Source: CAYZXL01 sp964482435
GTDB taxonomy: Bacteria > Auribacterota > JABMQX01
Direction of reading: 5' to 3'
Length of the DNA: 61,138 nucleotides
Assembly: GCA_964482435.1 (NCBI GenBank)
Contig: CAYZXL010000024.1
Span: 1-61,138 of the forward strand
This document shows, in pieces, positions 8,329-16,890 of this stretch (its first letter is position 1; each line of letters begins with the position of its first letter). Made by a program: the position numbers and the translations under genes. The notes below the pieces were generated by a model. That model was not told the DNA's origin, did not search any database, and worked only from the letters and a program-made list of their open reading frames with translations.

Positions 8329-9923
8329 GACGTTTTCCCTTTATTTAGGCGCTCTATCACTTCTTTATAACTCCCAGGCCATGGACTTTTGATCACGGCT
8401 AGAGCACTTATGACATCCTCGTGGGTGAGTTCCCTTCCAAGTTCAACAAATGCCGCTTCAAAGCTGTGGAGACCACCTGGACTGATAGTATGAGTCCCGG
8501 CCAGTTGTTTCGTGAGATGTCGTAGTACATTGGATAGTGTGCTCCTGGCTTCCTGCCCACGCAATTCCCGCCCGATAGCAACGAGCCGCCGCACAATCCC
8601 GTATATTCCATAATCTGAATGGATGTCGCACTCCCCAACAAGGTCACTCGCAAGTAACCGTAAGACTTCCGCTGTTTTGTAGTTGTTGACAAGTTCTTCT
8701 AAGTAGGCAGCCTTGTCCTTCTCTTCTCGGGCGCTTACGTAGCCAGTAGACTGTCTCTTAACGAAGGATAACAGAAACTGGTATCTTCGCTCCCTCTCCT
8801 TCTGCTGTGCGGTTCGCACTTGCGTTACAAGTTTTTGGGCTTCAACTTCTGAAATCTCATAGTAGGCTTTGGGCCGATATGTAGAATTCCCTCTTTTTTT
8901 CAGCTCGCTTACGGCCTGCTTCCGCTGATTTTCAAAACTTACCTTCTCTTGCCACCGCTCACTGCAACCCGTGTCCATCGTTACGGAAATGTCCTTTTTT
9001 TCGGCAATCAGGTGCAATAGATTATCTACTGCTGGCGTGTTTATATCACAGAGACACCTTATTGCTTCGTCAGAGTCTTGGAGCGTGATGTAACCTGCCT
9101 CGTACCATCCACCTCCATGACGCTCCCCTTTGTGTTCATAGGTGGACGCACGCACTGCCCACTCGAGCACCTCTTTGGGGAGGGAGCGGTCAGAGGCGAG
9201 TGCGAAAAGAGCCTTTTTGAAATCCTCAACTCGATCTTTGCTTCGAGGAACGGCAAATAACCGTTTGAGCAGGGGGTCAACGGCTTCGGTAGCCCCTATC
9301 TTACCCAACGCTTCCGCCATACATTCTATCTCTGGCTCCTTGTCCCATACCTGGATCAATCGAGGCCCAGCATCCTTCGCCAGCGAACCAAGATTAGCGA
9401 TAGCTTCTACTACCACCCATCTCTCGTCTTTGAATTCGGGGGCACAGAGAACATCGAGCAAGTTGGGTAACGCTCGCGCCGCACCCGAGCCCATCATTCG
9501 AAGGACACCCACCGCGTTTTCCCTGATGGCCTTGCTTTCATGTTTGAGTGCTTGGGTCAATGCTGGAATGGCTTTTGCACCAAGGGCCGCCAACGAGCGA
9601 CGGGCGCTTTCCCGAATTTCCGGGCCTTCATCACCGAGCGATTCTATCAGGTAGGGTATGCCCTGTTCGTCGGCTCCGATGACATTGATACCTGCGGCGA
9701 CATTTGCCCTGACCTCCCTATGCGCGTCACGAAGCGCACTGTACAGTACTGGAAGTCCCTTTCTCCCCAAAGACTTATCAATCGCAATTAGGGCCTTGGC
9801 CGCCTACGTGCGCACAGTGTGGTCACGCCGATATTTCAGTGCCTTTATTAGGCCCTCGATGTCATTGTTGGCTTTCAGCTTTTCGATGCTGGGTTTAATG
9901 AGACCGAAAAACGCAAACCGCAT
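8325..9923 (-). pseudogene. HEAT-repeat protein gene with an in-frame amber stop
   Basis: A continuous frame runs from an ATG at 9923 (preceded by AGGTGG) to a TGA at 8325, interrupted only by TAG at 9806-9804 (codon 40). Residues before the TAG (KYRRDHTVRT) and after it (AAKALIAID) together form one HEAT helix pair, so the stop breaks a real gene. The rest holds several HEAT/PBS-type repeats in the first 200 residues, then a helical basic region. A 481-residue product could begin downstream at 9770, but without its first repeat. It overlaps the radical SAM gene by four bases. A sequencing error, strain variant or true nonsense mutation are all possible. Confidence 0.75.
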
Positions 9924-10106
9924 GAGCCACCTCTTAGATGACCGAAGTTTGAGAAGTGGGGCTGACCGCTGTGTATATGGTTCCGCATAGATCCCTTATA
10001 CGGGCTGCCCCTCTTGTATAGGACCCGGGGCATTTTCGCCGGGAAAGCCTCTAACTCATGGGCTGTCAATCGGATGCATCGCCAATCCTCTATGATGAGT
10101 TGCACC

Positions 10107-10463
10107 TTATAGAAAAAGCATAACACGCAGGTCTCCCTCCCCTTTTAGAGCAGGTCCGCGGGGCTTCGGGCAACTTTTGCGTTCCGGATCCAGCGCGTGA
10201 CTGTAGATCATCGCAGTTCGCACATCGCTATCGCCCAGGAGTTCCTCACCCGTTCGGATGTCATAGCCGGTTTCGAGCAAACATGTGGCAAAGGAATGCC
10301 GGAACCTACGCAGCGGATGGAGCGTGAACGGTAAACGCTCAATGATGAAACGATTATGGAGCTTTCTCCCGGGAGCAACTCTCTCCGCCCGGTCATTGCT
10401 ATGTCTCCAAAACAGGTTTGACTGCTTTTCTCGAAGCAGCCGCCTCTCTTTTTCCGGCGTCCA
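10107..10463 (-). pseudogene. Integron-integrase-like (IntI) C-terminal remnant
   Basis: The minus-strand frame, open from about 10463 to a TAA at 10107, encodes RHSFAT, then LLETGYDIRT, then LLGDSDVRT and MIYSH. This matches the final conserved block of integron integrases, including the catalytic His/Arg region and the nucleophilic Tyr (GYDIRT and SDV-x-T-x-MIYTH are typical of IntI). There is no start codon and the N-terminal core-binding half is missing, so it is inactive. It lies beside a series of small minus-strand genes with attC-like spacers. IntI identity rests on this short block. Confidence 0.6.
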
Positions 10464-10511
10464 TTATCCCAAACGGCAAAACCACGTCAACACCAAATTG
10501 ACCGAAGTAAC

Positions 10512-10704
10512 GTGTTCCGCCTCGCCACCTTCGCCCACCTCCGGGACGTGTCTCCCCGCATCATCGCTCATCCCATCAACCGGCTCGAAGAACTCCTGAC
10601 GGACAACTGGAAAGCCGCTCAAACCACCACCCAAAACCTTCCCGCCTGATCCCCTGCATCCCAACATCTGTGCTAACCTCCCCCTGTGTCCACCGGGCCG
10701 TTAC
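10512..10704 (+). mobile_element. Second IS66-family remnant (C-terminal tail and right end)
   Basis: Positions 10512-10649 encode RDVSPRIIAHPINRLEELL and TDNWKAAQ and end in NLPA, nearly the same ending as the remnant at 2.3-2.6 kb. The 55 bases after the stop also match that copy and end in GGCCGTTAC, consistent with an IS66 right end. All upstream transposase sequence is gone. Confidence 0.7.
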
Positions 10705-10940
10705 GGACGGGCGGCGGCTTCGGATCGGCAGGGGAGTAGATGAAGAAACCTCGCGGACGGTGGTGGTGGGGGGGTTGGAGGAGGGATGCTGAGTCTTCCG
10801 GCGGAGATCCCGGTATGCTTGTGCACGCAGACGCGCCCCATGTCCCGCCGTTGGCGTGGATCCCAAGTCGCCGTGAACGCGTTTGTTGCCTGCGGTTCCA
10901 TCCCTGATTCATCCCCCATCTTACCTCTTTCCGGAAGAGA
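10705..10940. other. Intergenic between IS66 remnant and cassette region
   Basis: GC-rich sequence with a run of G around 10770. Only shadow frames are present, and I see no attC-like palindrome after the 78-residue gene. Confidence 0.4.
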
Positions 10941-11177
10941 CTACTTTGGAAGCCCGATCTTGTCCATAATCGCTTGCACCCTCTGAACGGCAGGGCGGCG
11001 CGGGTCTCCCGTCGCTGCGTTCACCATAAACCAGTCGACGTCTTTTCGGAACTTTCGGATCCCGAAGACCACCTTCATTCCCGCTTCGCTCCGCTCCGAC
11101 CCCGATAGACTGTCAAGTTTCAGGTATGTTTCAACCTGATCCTTGATGTTGTCCCATACATCATCCAGCTTTGACAT
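10941..11177 (-). CDS. Small protein, partner of the HExGH protein (family copy 2)
   Basis: The 78-residue product is highly charged and predicted soluble. Its last third (WFMVNAATGDPRR, then AI) aligns with the YF-x2-NAPSGDKRR region of the 89-residue protein at 16.5 kb and with the 81-residue protein at 3.1 kb. Its ribosome binding site AAAGGAGA lies within the last codons of the HExGH gene, and the ATG comes two bases after that gene's stop, so translation is coupled. Function unknown. Confidence 0.65.
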   Translation of the reverse strand: MSKLDDVWDNIKDQVETYLKLDSLSGSERSEAGMKVVFGIRKFRKDVDWFMVNAATGDPRRPAVQRVQAIMDKIGLPK

Positions 11178-11179
11178 AG

Positions 11180-12397
11180 CTATCTCCTTTCCGGCCTCAC
11201 GGTGAAATCCTCCCGTAGCAGCGTAAAAGCAACCTCACGAAGACGGGCCCAGTCCTCGGAAGCCATGAAGTCTGCTAACTTGATTGCCTCACATGGCTTG
11301 ATTTCATCACAGCTGAGCAGATCAGGTTTAACCTTGTACGCCAGTTTGCTCAGTGCCCGCAGTGCATGTCTGTGATGGTACACTCCTTGCTCGGATAGGA
11401 ACGTCACCAGTTCAATCACACCGTAGAGGGGCTGGTCGCTGAAGGCGACCTGGGCCAGTGCCGCCCTAACCTCGTAGACACCCGCGAGGTCTCTCGGCGT
11501 CCCGAGTGTATGCCCGTGGTCGATCTGGTCCCTGTAATGTCCAGCTATTTCGTGATACGCCGACCTCAGTCTCATGTCACGGAGGTACTCTTCGGAAAAA
11601 CGGGTCTCATCAGCAAGACAGGTACCGGGTTCGGTCTTGTCCAGTCCAAAGCGTTCGCAGAGCCACCGGATCTGCAGCAGTCGCAGCGCCTGTGTCCAGT
11701 CCAATGACTGCCCCGACGGAATCCCACAGAGCCCACGGATGATGAAATCCTTCCCGAACGTCTGGACATGTTCCGGCTGCAGTTGCTTCATGGGCGGGAT
11801 GAACTGCCACATGAGCTTTGCGTGTTGGCGAACCACATGAGTAAATATGAAGACATTCCCCGAAACCAGGATCCCGACTGGCGAGACGGCGCATTGCCCG
11901 GCGGTGTACACAGGGTCGCCCAGGAGGACCTCGGTGTAGATCAGGGCTTCCCCCGTCCTCGTGCTGACGAAACCTTGCTTTGGGTCGGAGTAGTTAACGA
12001 GCTTGCAGCCTTCGGTGATACACACGATAGGACAAAGGGACACCAGGGGCTCGGGTGTGACATCAAGGTAGCTGAACCACAACCCTCGCTCGGCGAGATA
12101 CGACTGAACCTGTGCTACCGAGTTCAGGCCGGCAACCGTTCCCAGGACCCGTAACATAGACCCTACCGCGTCGCGTTCAGCCCTCCCTCCTGCGTTGAAG
12201 GAATCGGCGAGGGACTGCCGCAAACCTCTGAGGAGGCTACTCGGCAGCTCCTCATTCCGGAAAAGATTCAATCTGAGCCAACCTTGCACTTCTCGAAGTC
12301 TCAGTTGCTGTACTCCCGGCGCGCCAGCTGGGGCTGCAGGCCGGGTACTGGTTCGTCGGCGGATTTCCACTCGGGTAACACCGCAAGGTGTCGTCAT
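11180..12397 (-). CDS. HExGH-motif protein, possible metallopeptidase (copy 2)
   Basis: The 405-residue protein is a paralogue of the product of 3370-4497. Shared blocks include GCKLVNY versus GCKLRNH, IYTEV, SGNVFIF versus KGNVFFL, YHEIAGHYRDQ near residue 290, and AALAQVAFSDQPLYG. HExGH could supply two zinc-binding histidines and a catalytic glutamate, with E of YEVRAALAQ a candidate third ligand. I start it at the ATG at 12397, which lies in the core of a candidate attC site; the frame extends five codons further. No signal peptide. Activity is unproven. Confidence 0.6.
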   Translation of the reverse strand: MTTPCGVTRVEIRRRTSTRPAAPAGAPGVQQLRLREVQGWLRLNLFRNEELPSSLLRGLRQSLADSFNAGGRAERDAVGSMLRVLGTVAGLNSVAQVQSYLAERGLWFSYLDVTPEPLVSLCPIVCITEGCKLVNYSDPKQGFVSTRTGEALIYTEVLLGDPVYTAGQCAVSPVGILVSGNVFIFTHVVRQHAKLMWQFIPPMKQLQPEHVQTFGKDFIIRGLCGIPSGQSLDWTQALRLLQIRWLCERFGLDKTEPGTCLADETRFSEEYLRDMRLRSAYHEIAGHYRDQIDHGHTLGTPRDLAGVYEVRAALAQVAFSDQPLYGVIELVTFLSEQGVYHHRHALRALSKLAYKVKPDLLSCDEIKPCEAIKLADFMASEDWARLREVAFTLLREDFTVRPERR

Positions 12398-12458
12398 GCT
12401 AACGTCCGGCATAAGGCACGCTTTGTGCGCGTCGCCGGGATGATGTGGTTCGTTCGCC
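12397..12458 (-). other. attC-like recombination site
   Basis: On the minus strand this reads GGCGAAC at the left end and GTTAGCA at the right, 62 bases overall. Internal arms CGGC/GCCG and ACGC/GCGT can form an imperfect hairpin. This is the size and layout of an attC. It separates the 150-residue zinc-ribbon gene from the HExGH gene. Confidence 0.45.
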
Positions 12459-12545
12459 GCGGCTTATCTCCTCTGTCTGAGGGCGCGTTGGTAGCGACAT
12501 AAAAATCCTACTTGTGCACCCGTCCCAGGCAACAGCCGTGTGGCC

Positions 12546-12998
12546 TTAATCGAGTGGACTTCCGGTGTCCTCGTCGAAAAGACCGTTGGCATCTTTGCCA
12601 ACGCTGCCCGATGGCGTCTCGACGATCACATAGTAAAGAGGCGGAATGGCGTTGCTCGGAATCCGTCGGAGAAAATCGAGAGCAGTACCGCGGGAACGCG
12701 AACCGTACACCTCATATGTGCACCCCCTGACCGTTCTCTTGACTCCCTTCAAGTCTACGCCGTTGATTAGATAGGCGTGCGCCTTCAGGTCCTTTGCCAT
12801 GGCGGCTTGTGACCGATACAGAAGCACACGTTCCCCGCCTTCCAAGGGGACGTATTGATCGCAAGGAGCGTCGTGTTGCGCTTCAGCCAAGGATATGAAA
12901 TCCGTGGTCGGTGGTTTTGACGCCTTGCACTTCATATAGGGCTGGCCGCATTTTTGCTCCCATTCTCCACGGTTTCCGCACTCGACACACTTAGGCAT
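12546..12998 (-). CDS. Zinc-ribbon protein of unknown function
   Basis: The 150-residue product starts at the ATG at 12998, preceded by GGAGG. Its first 25 residues contain CVECGNRGEWEQKCG and a further Cys, a likely zinc ribbon. The remainder is mixed alpha/beta with no recognised motif. It lies between candidate attC sites, so it is probably a gene cassette. The cytosolic location is inferred from the lack of a signal peptide. Confidence 0.6.
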   Translation of the reverse strand: MPKCVECGNRGEWEQKCGQPYMKCKASKPPTTDFISLAEAQHDAPCDQYVPLEGGERVLLYRSQAAMAKDLKAHAYLINGVDLKGVKRTVRGCTYEVYGSRSRGTALDFLRRIPSNAIPPLYYVIVETPSGSVGKDANGLFDEDTGSPLD

Positions 12999-13050
12999 GA
13001 TTACCTCCTTCCGATCCTGCGAGCACACGTCTCTGCTTTCCTAATCCATG

Positions 13051-13100
13051 GCCTAACGTCACCCGTCAGGCGCGGCGCCAACGCTACCTCACCCGCTGGG
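13051..13100 (-). other. Partial attC-like site
   Basis: The minus strand shows CGCGCCTGACGGGTGAC followed by GTTAGGC, a perfect GTTRRRY core whose right arm matches those at 13.55 and 2.98 kb. The expected left half is not clear and overlaps the end of the upstream reading frame, so the site may be truncated. Confidence 0.35.
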
Positions 13101-13530
13101 CTTTGGTGGCCATGTTGGAATGCGCTTTATGGGAGCCACTTGCCGATGAAGCCCCAGGCACTCTCAAGCGAACGCGCCTTGCCTGGAAGCGCTGCGCTAA
13201 CTCTGTGTGTGCCGCCAGCATCAGATCCGTTCCGCCACGCTTATTCAAAGCTTCCCCAATCTCGCAGGCGCGAACGTGATTGCATTTCTCGTTGAACTTA
13301 CCGCCGGGGGTCATTGACACGTAGCCATCGGTCCTGCCGATTTGAATTAACTCAGCGACGAGACGATCAACATCAGGGCCAAGGCTCTCACCCGCGTAGG
13401 CGTCTCTCTCGATTTCACGCTCCTTGTCATCGCGCAAGTCGATCACTGGCTTACCCATGAATTCCCCGACCACGCGCTCATCCTGTCGCGGAGGTTCCTT
13501 CTTGCCGAAAAGTCTTCGCCATATGCTCAT
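13084..13530 (-). CDS. Unknown 148-residue cassette protein
   Basis: It starts at the ATG at 13530 with GGAGG nine bases upstream and begins MSIWRRLFGKK, followed by a charged N-terminal region. No domain is recognised. The next upstream gene encodes SIW shortly after its own ribosome binding site, hinting that the two share an N-terminal signature. Its reading frame ends inside the partial attC-like site, as cassette genes often do. Confidence 0.5.
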   Translation of the reverse strand: MSIWRRLFGKKEPPRQDERVVGEFMGKPVIDLRDDKEREIERDAYAGESLGPDVDRLVAELIQIGRTDGYVSMTPGGKFNEKCNHVRACEIGEALNKRGGTDLMLAAHTELAQRFQARRVRLRVPGASSASGSHKAHSNMATKAQRVR

Positions 13531-13553
13531 GTTTCTCTTCCTCCTCATACCTC

Positions 13554-13610
13554 GCCAACGCTTGACATCAGGCGCAGGGGTACCGCGCCGCCTGAGTGCT
13601 GTTGTTCGGC
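13554..13610 (-). other. attC-like recombination site
   Basis: This 57-base imperfect palindrome reads on the minus strand GCCGAAC at the left and CGTTGGC at the right. Arms CAGGCGGCGC and GCGCCTG pair around a short loop. Of the candidates this is the one that looks most like a textbook attC. The next gene's ribosome binding site follows within about 20 bases. Confidence 0.55.
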
Positions 13611-13625
13611 GTTCTCGTCAACTGT

Positions 13626-14135
13626 TCAAGGACATTCGGTTGGCCCATCTGACCGTGCAACCGTAGACATGTAGTCGTACAATTCTTCCATTTCCGGACA
13701 TTCCCGTGTAAGCATGAGAAGAGCTGTCAAGCGCAACTCAATGGTAAAAAGCGTCATTCGGTTGACGCTCTCCTTGCGCTTCTCCGCATCCTCCTTCCAT
13801 GCTGGGATCAGGAAGCGACGGATCCCCTCACGGAACCGCTCTCCGTGTCCCCGACGGGACGAGACGTAGTGGTTCACGAATCTGCGCACCGCGGGATGGT
13901 CGTCGTAAAGTATGGTTTGCGCTGCTTCGGATATAGGGGTGCCATCCCCCTTGCCAGAGACCATAGCAGGAAAAGCATCGGCAAGCCGCTGGACACAGTC
14001 CTGCAAGAGCTGCTCGTAAAGGCTCAGCAGCCTGCGGATGTCCTTGGCAACATTGTTCGCATCGTTGTTCCTCGTGAATGGCCAGATGCTGAGTGCTCCT
14101 TGCCGAACGTCGGCGTGAGCAGGGCGGGTTACCAC
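13626..14135 (-). CDS. Unknown helical protein, start uncertain
   Basis: Up to 169 residues, mostly alpha-helical, without membrane segments or known motifs. The only standard start in frame (GTG at 14135) lies inside an attC-like palindrome. The best ribosome binding site, AAGGAG at 14101-14096, is followed eight bases later by ATC, encoding the start of an SIWPF segment that resembles the MSIWRR start of the neighbouring gene. Either ATC is used, the true ATG has mutated, or initiation is elsewhere. Function unknown. Confidence 0.5.
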   Translation of the reverse strand: MVTRPAHADVRQGALSIWPFTRNNDANNVAKDIRRLLSLYEQLLQDCVQRLADAFPAMVSGKGDGTPISEAAQTILYDDHPAVRRFVNHYVSSRRGHGERFREGIRRFLIPAWKEDAEKRKESVNRMTLFTIELRLTALLMLTRECPEMEELYDYMSTVARSDGPTECP

Positions 14136-14160
14136 GCACCCCTTGACTCCGTTGTTAGCC
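14102..14160 (-). other. attC-like recombination site
   Basis: On the minus strand it opens with GGCTAAC and closes with GTTCGGC, 59 bases in all. Inner arms GAGTCAAGGGG and CCCTGCTC pair imperfectly. An AAGGAG begins right after the right core, as expected at a cassette junction. Confidence 0.5.
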
Positions 14161-14171
14161 GCTGATCATTA

Positions 14172-14447
14172 TCATTTGTCCCAAGCTATGGTATAATATG
14201 CTCCTCCGGTTTCTTCCGCCATTTGAAAAACCCGCTGAAGCTCTTGAGAGCACGTTTCACGAGTGATCTGAGAGACATCTTCTGACTGTGTGATCGTCCA
14301 GCCGTCTCCCTCCGGGTGGGCTCGCGCAGCACGATCGGCATCTCTGCTATTCTGAGCGGTTGATAAGTATATAATAAGAGTTCCACCAACGTCATCGGCA
14401 TATTGCGTTCCTTGTTTTGGCAATACTTTGTACTCCAATCTGAACAT
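14172..14447 (-). CDS. Unknown 91-residue protein
   Basis: The ATG at 14447 follows AAGGAGG by six bases, so this start is preferred over the longer frame to 14492. The product is a small mixed alpha/beta protein beginning MFRLEYKVLPK, without signal peptide or recognised motif. It is preceded by a 60-base leader shared with the lipoprotein gene at 17.3 kb and followed by an attC-like site. Confidence 0.55.
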   Translation of the reverse strand: MFRLEYKVLPKQGTQYADDVGGTLIIYLSTAQNSRDADRAARAHPEGDGWTITQSEDVSQITRETCSQELQRVFQMAEETGGAYYTIAWDK

Positions 14448-14453
14448 TCGCCA

Positions 14454-14514
14454 CCTCCTTGTGTTGGTGCAGCGTGAATTGCGCACCTCCACTTTGCGGC
14501 TAAGCTACCGCTGG
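14454..14514 (-). repeat. Shared ~60-bp leader, copy A
   Basis: The segment upstream of the 91-residue gene matches the one at 17318-17381 at roughly three positions in four, including GGAGGTG, then CAATTCACG, then AACACAAGGAGG, which supplies the ribosome binding site. The two downstream genes are unrelated, so the leader itself is conserved, either as a regulatory element or as part of the recombination site. Confidence 0.6.
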
Positions 14515-14605
14515 AGACCCGCGGGCATTGGGTTTTCTGAGGCAGGGAGGCGGCTCTGGATCAGCAGCCGCTCTGCTTGACTTGCCCTGGTCCCGCAGGC
14601 AAGGC

Positions 14606-15304
14606 TTACCTGTGGGTGTCCTGCTTCGATTTCCGGTAACGCCGGAGCGCTTCGGACGCATAGTACGCGCCATAGATCCATCCGACAACGAAAATGATGA
14701 AGGGAAACCGAATAACCTGGAAATGGAACGTACCTGGTTCCGCCAGCAATGCCAAAAACTTGCTTTCGCTGAGGGGGGCGACAAGGACGGCCAGGAAGCA
14801 CAGAGGCAAAACGAGTATGGCCTCAGTCAACTTACCCACGGCCACGAGCACGTCAACCTCAACCTTTACACCGGCCACGAAAAACATCAAGCCGAAGACA
14901 TACCCAAGGTAGGTTACTATTATCACGAACCCCGCTACATCGCGGTCAGTGCTCTTTACACTTGCCGCGGTTGCGAAGGCAAATGCGAGAATGCCGATGC
15001 CGACAAGAATAAGGATGGAGGCCCCGATCACCAGGGGCCAAGGCACCGGTCGCGCGCGAGGGCCCTCTCCGGCGGCTGTGGATCTGTCTCGTTGCGAAGT
15101 CGCGTGTTGCTCTGCTCGACCTGTATTCTTGTAGTCGTCGGGCGTCCACATCTTAGTTGCTAGCCGGTGTCGCCTCTCTTCTGGCGTTTCTATTACCATT
15201 TGCATATGTTCGAAGTCGAAATCGCACCTGACACAAAGAAGCCGTGTCTCCTCATTCAACGTGCCACAACGAGGGCATTCTTTTGTCGACCGCTTGCCAT
15301 CCAT
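14606..15304 (-). CDS. Zinc-ribbon membrane protein
   Basis: The 232-residue product starts at the ATG at 15304, six bases after AAGGAGG. An N-terminal CPRCG and CVRCDF pair forms a likely zinc ribbon, followed by a charged linker and about four membrane segments (from roughly residue 87 to 215). This architecture occurs in many uncharacterised bacterial membrane proteins. It ends about 90 bases before the shared leader of the next gene. Confidence 0.65.
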   Translation of the reverse strand: MDGKRSTKECPRCGTLNEETRLLCVRCDFDFEHMQMVIETPEERRHRLATKMWTPDDYKNTGRAEQHATSQRDRSTAAGEGPRARPVPWPLVIGASILILVGIGILAFAFATAASVKSTDRDVAGFVIIVTYLGYVFGLMFFVAGVKVEVDVLVAVGKLTEAILVLPLCFLAVLVAPLSESKFLALLAEPGTFHFQVIRFPFIIFVVGWIYGAYYASEALRRYRKSKQDTHR

Positions 15305-15504
15305 AAAATGCCTCCTTCCCTTTGCCTGCCCAAAGCCTGCGGCCAGCAAGGGGCGCCCCGGACGGACTCCGTCGCCGCGCAGCCCGCCATCCCTGTCCTG
15401 CCGAAGGCCGGACGTACAGTCCCTCGTCTTCGCGGGATTTCTCCGGCTAACTTCAGTATCTCCACCTCCTGTCCGCTTGTCAACCAGGGCCTCAGTGGGT
15501 CTGC
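15305..15504. other. Gap with a lone attC-like core
   Basis: No gene is seen. On the minus strand a GTTAGCC word occurs at 15451-15445, similar to the cores of the candidate attC sites, but I could not find a convincing partner core or hairpin. Confidence 0.3.
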
Positions 15505-16521
15505 TTAATGAACGCCCTGCTCCTTGTGTCGTGCAACTCGTCTATCCAGGTTCCCAGGCCAGTCCCTTTCCTGTCCGGGCGGGATCCTTTTCAGATGATG
15601 CGTCTTGGTGTTGACGACCGCGAGGCCTTCGTCGGAGCAGTCGATGATGAGGAGGTCGCCCACTTTTTTCAGCTCGTCAGGCCAGGAGTACATGGAGTAA
15701 GGGTGAAAAACGATCCAGTGCTCGTCTGCGCGCTTATCGTAGGCCTCCACTCCGGCTTTGAAATAGGCTGTGTAGAGAACGTCGCCATCCTGAAGTTGTG
15801 CCGTGACGCTTGCCCCCATTTTGCTCTTTCCTTTATACTTCCTCACTGTCATATACCCATCTTTGATAGACCCGTTGTCGCGCCCCCAGAAGTAGTAGGC
15901 GAACGCGGGGTCATCCGCATGCCTGAGACGATCAATTTCGCCAATATAGCTGTAGTTGTCGCACATGAGTTGAACCAGGAATTCTCTCTCCTTCCGCAAG
16001 GTCCTCTCATGAAAATTGTCGCTGATGCGAATGCCTGGAATGGGGTCGGTCGCATTATAGCTAAAATGGAGCGACAGCCAGATCCGCTTAAGCTTCCGGG
16101 GGCACAGCAGGTTCAGGTAAACATTATTTGCGCCGGTGCCGCCGCTTTCCACCCCAACGAATATGACTTCGGTGCCATTGCGCTCCAGGTCCACCTTACC
16201 GATTTCGACACCGATGGGGAGTCCCCCATCGAAGACATCCTCGAACCGGCCAACCTCCTTTCCTCTCCGCCTGACGACCGCGTCGAAGCCACTGCCATTC
16301 TCGTCCATTTGAAATGCGAGGGTTCCTGCGCGTTTTCCCTTCTCCTTGAAGCTCACCTCAACCTCGCCATAGGAGCCCTCATGAACAAGATTAATCCGGC
16401 TTTTTGCGGAGGGACTTTTCGCCGCCCCAGATGAGACGGGGCTTCCAGGTAAGCTCAAGGCGATTACTGCGAAAAGAGTCCCAGAACCTATCAGCTTAAA
16501 GGGGATTGGCAATTTCGACAT
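15505..16521 (-). CDS. Exported protein of unknown function
   Basis: The 338-residue product begins at the ATG at 16521, preceded by GGAGG at seven bases. The first 35 residues form a Sec signal peptide. The mature part is beta-rich with no recognised motif. The frame is open to 16848 but overlaps the upstream small gene, and the signal peptide fixes the start. Its first 26 bases overlap the end of the 89-residue gene, so the two are coupled. Confidence 0.65.
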   Translation of the reverse strand: MSKLPIPFKLIGSGTLFAVIALSLPGSPVSSGAAKSPSAKSRINLVHEGSYGEVEVSFKEKGKRAGTLAFQMDENGSGFDAVVRRRGKEVGRFEDVFDGGLPIGVEIGKVDLERNGTEVIFVGVESGGTGANNVYLNLLCPRKLKRIWLSLHFSYNATDPIPGIRISDNFHERTLRKEREFLVQLMCDNYSYIGEIDRLRHADDPAFAYYFWGRDNGSIKDGYMTVRKYKGKSKMGASVTAQLQDGDVLYTAYFKAGVEAYDKRADEHWIVFHPYSMYSWPDELKKVGDLLIIDCSDEGLAVVNTKTHHLKRIPPGQERDWPGNLDRRVARHKEQGVH

Positions 16522-16765
16522 ACCCTCTCCTCCGATTTTCCCTGGCCCGAATGTGCTCGGCTCCGTACCTGATTGCATCTGCAATCTCAAGTGCGTCTTG
16601 TCTTCTCTTGTCCCCTGATGGGGCGTTCTTGAGAAAATAGTCGGCAGCCTCGTCAAAGTTGAGGAAAGAAGATTTCCAGTTAACTTCGGACGCGGATACA
16701 CGCCCCTGCTGTATCTCAACCACCAGCTTCGAGTGAGCAACGACCGTCTTCCACACTTCTTCCAT
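16496..16765 (-). CDS. Small protein, family copy 3
   Basis: The 89-residue product shares KLVV-x3-GRVSA, NWKS and YF-x2-NAPSGD with the 81-residue protein at 3.1 kb. Here the neighbour is a secreted protein gene rather than an HExGH gene, so the family is not tied to one partner. The upstream ribosome binding site is weak. Function unknown. Confidence 0.6.
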   Translation of the reverse strand: MEEVWKTVVAHSKLVVEIQQGRVSASEVNWKSSFLNFDEAADYFLKNAPSGDKRRQDALEIADAIRYGAEHIRARENRRRGYVEIANPL

Positions 16766-16890
16766 CTTCGCGGTTTTGCCAGGGTCGCTCCGGGCTGTGG
16801 TGCGGCCGCCTTGGAGTTCATGGGAAGTCGCTTCTTGTGGTCTCTCACGTTCCGCGCGCTCCCCTGACTTATCGCAGCGGGAATGGACGG

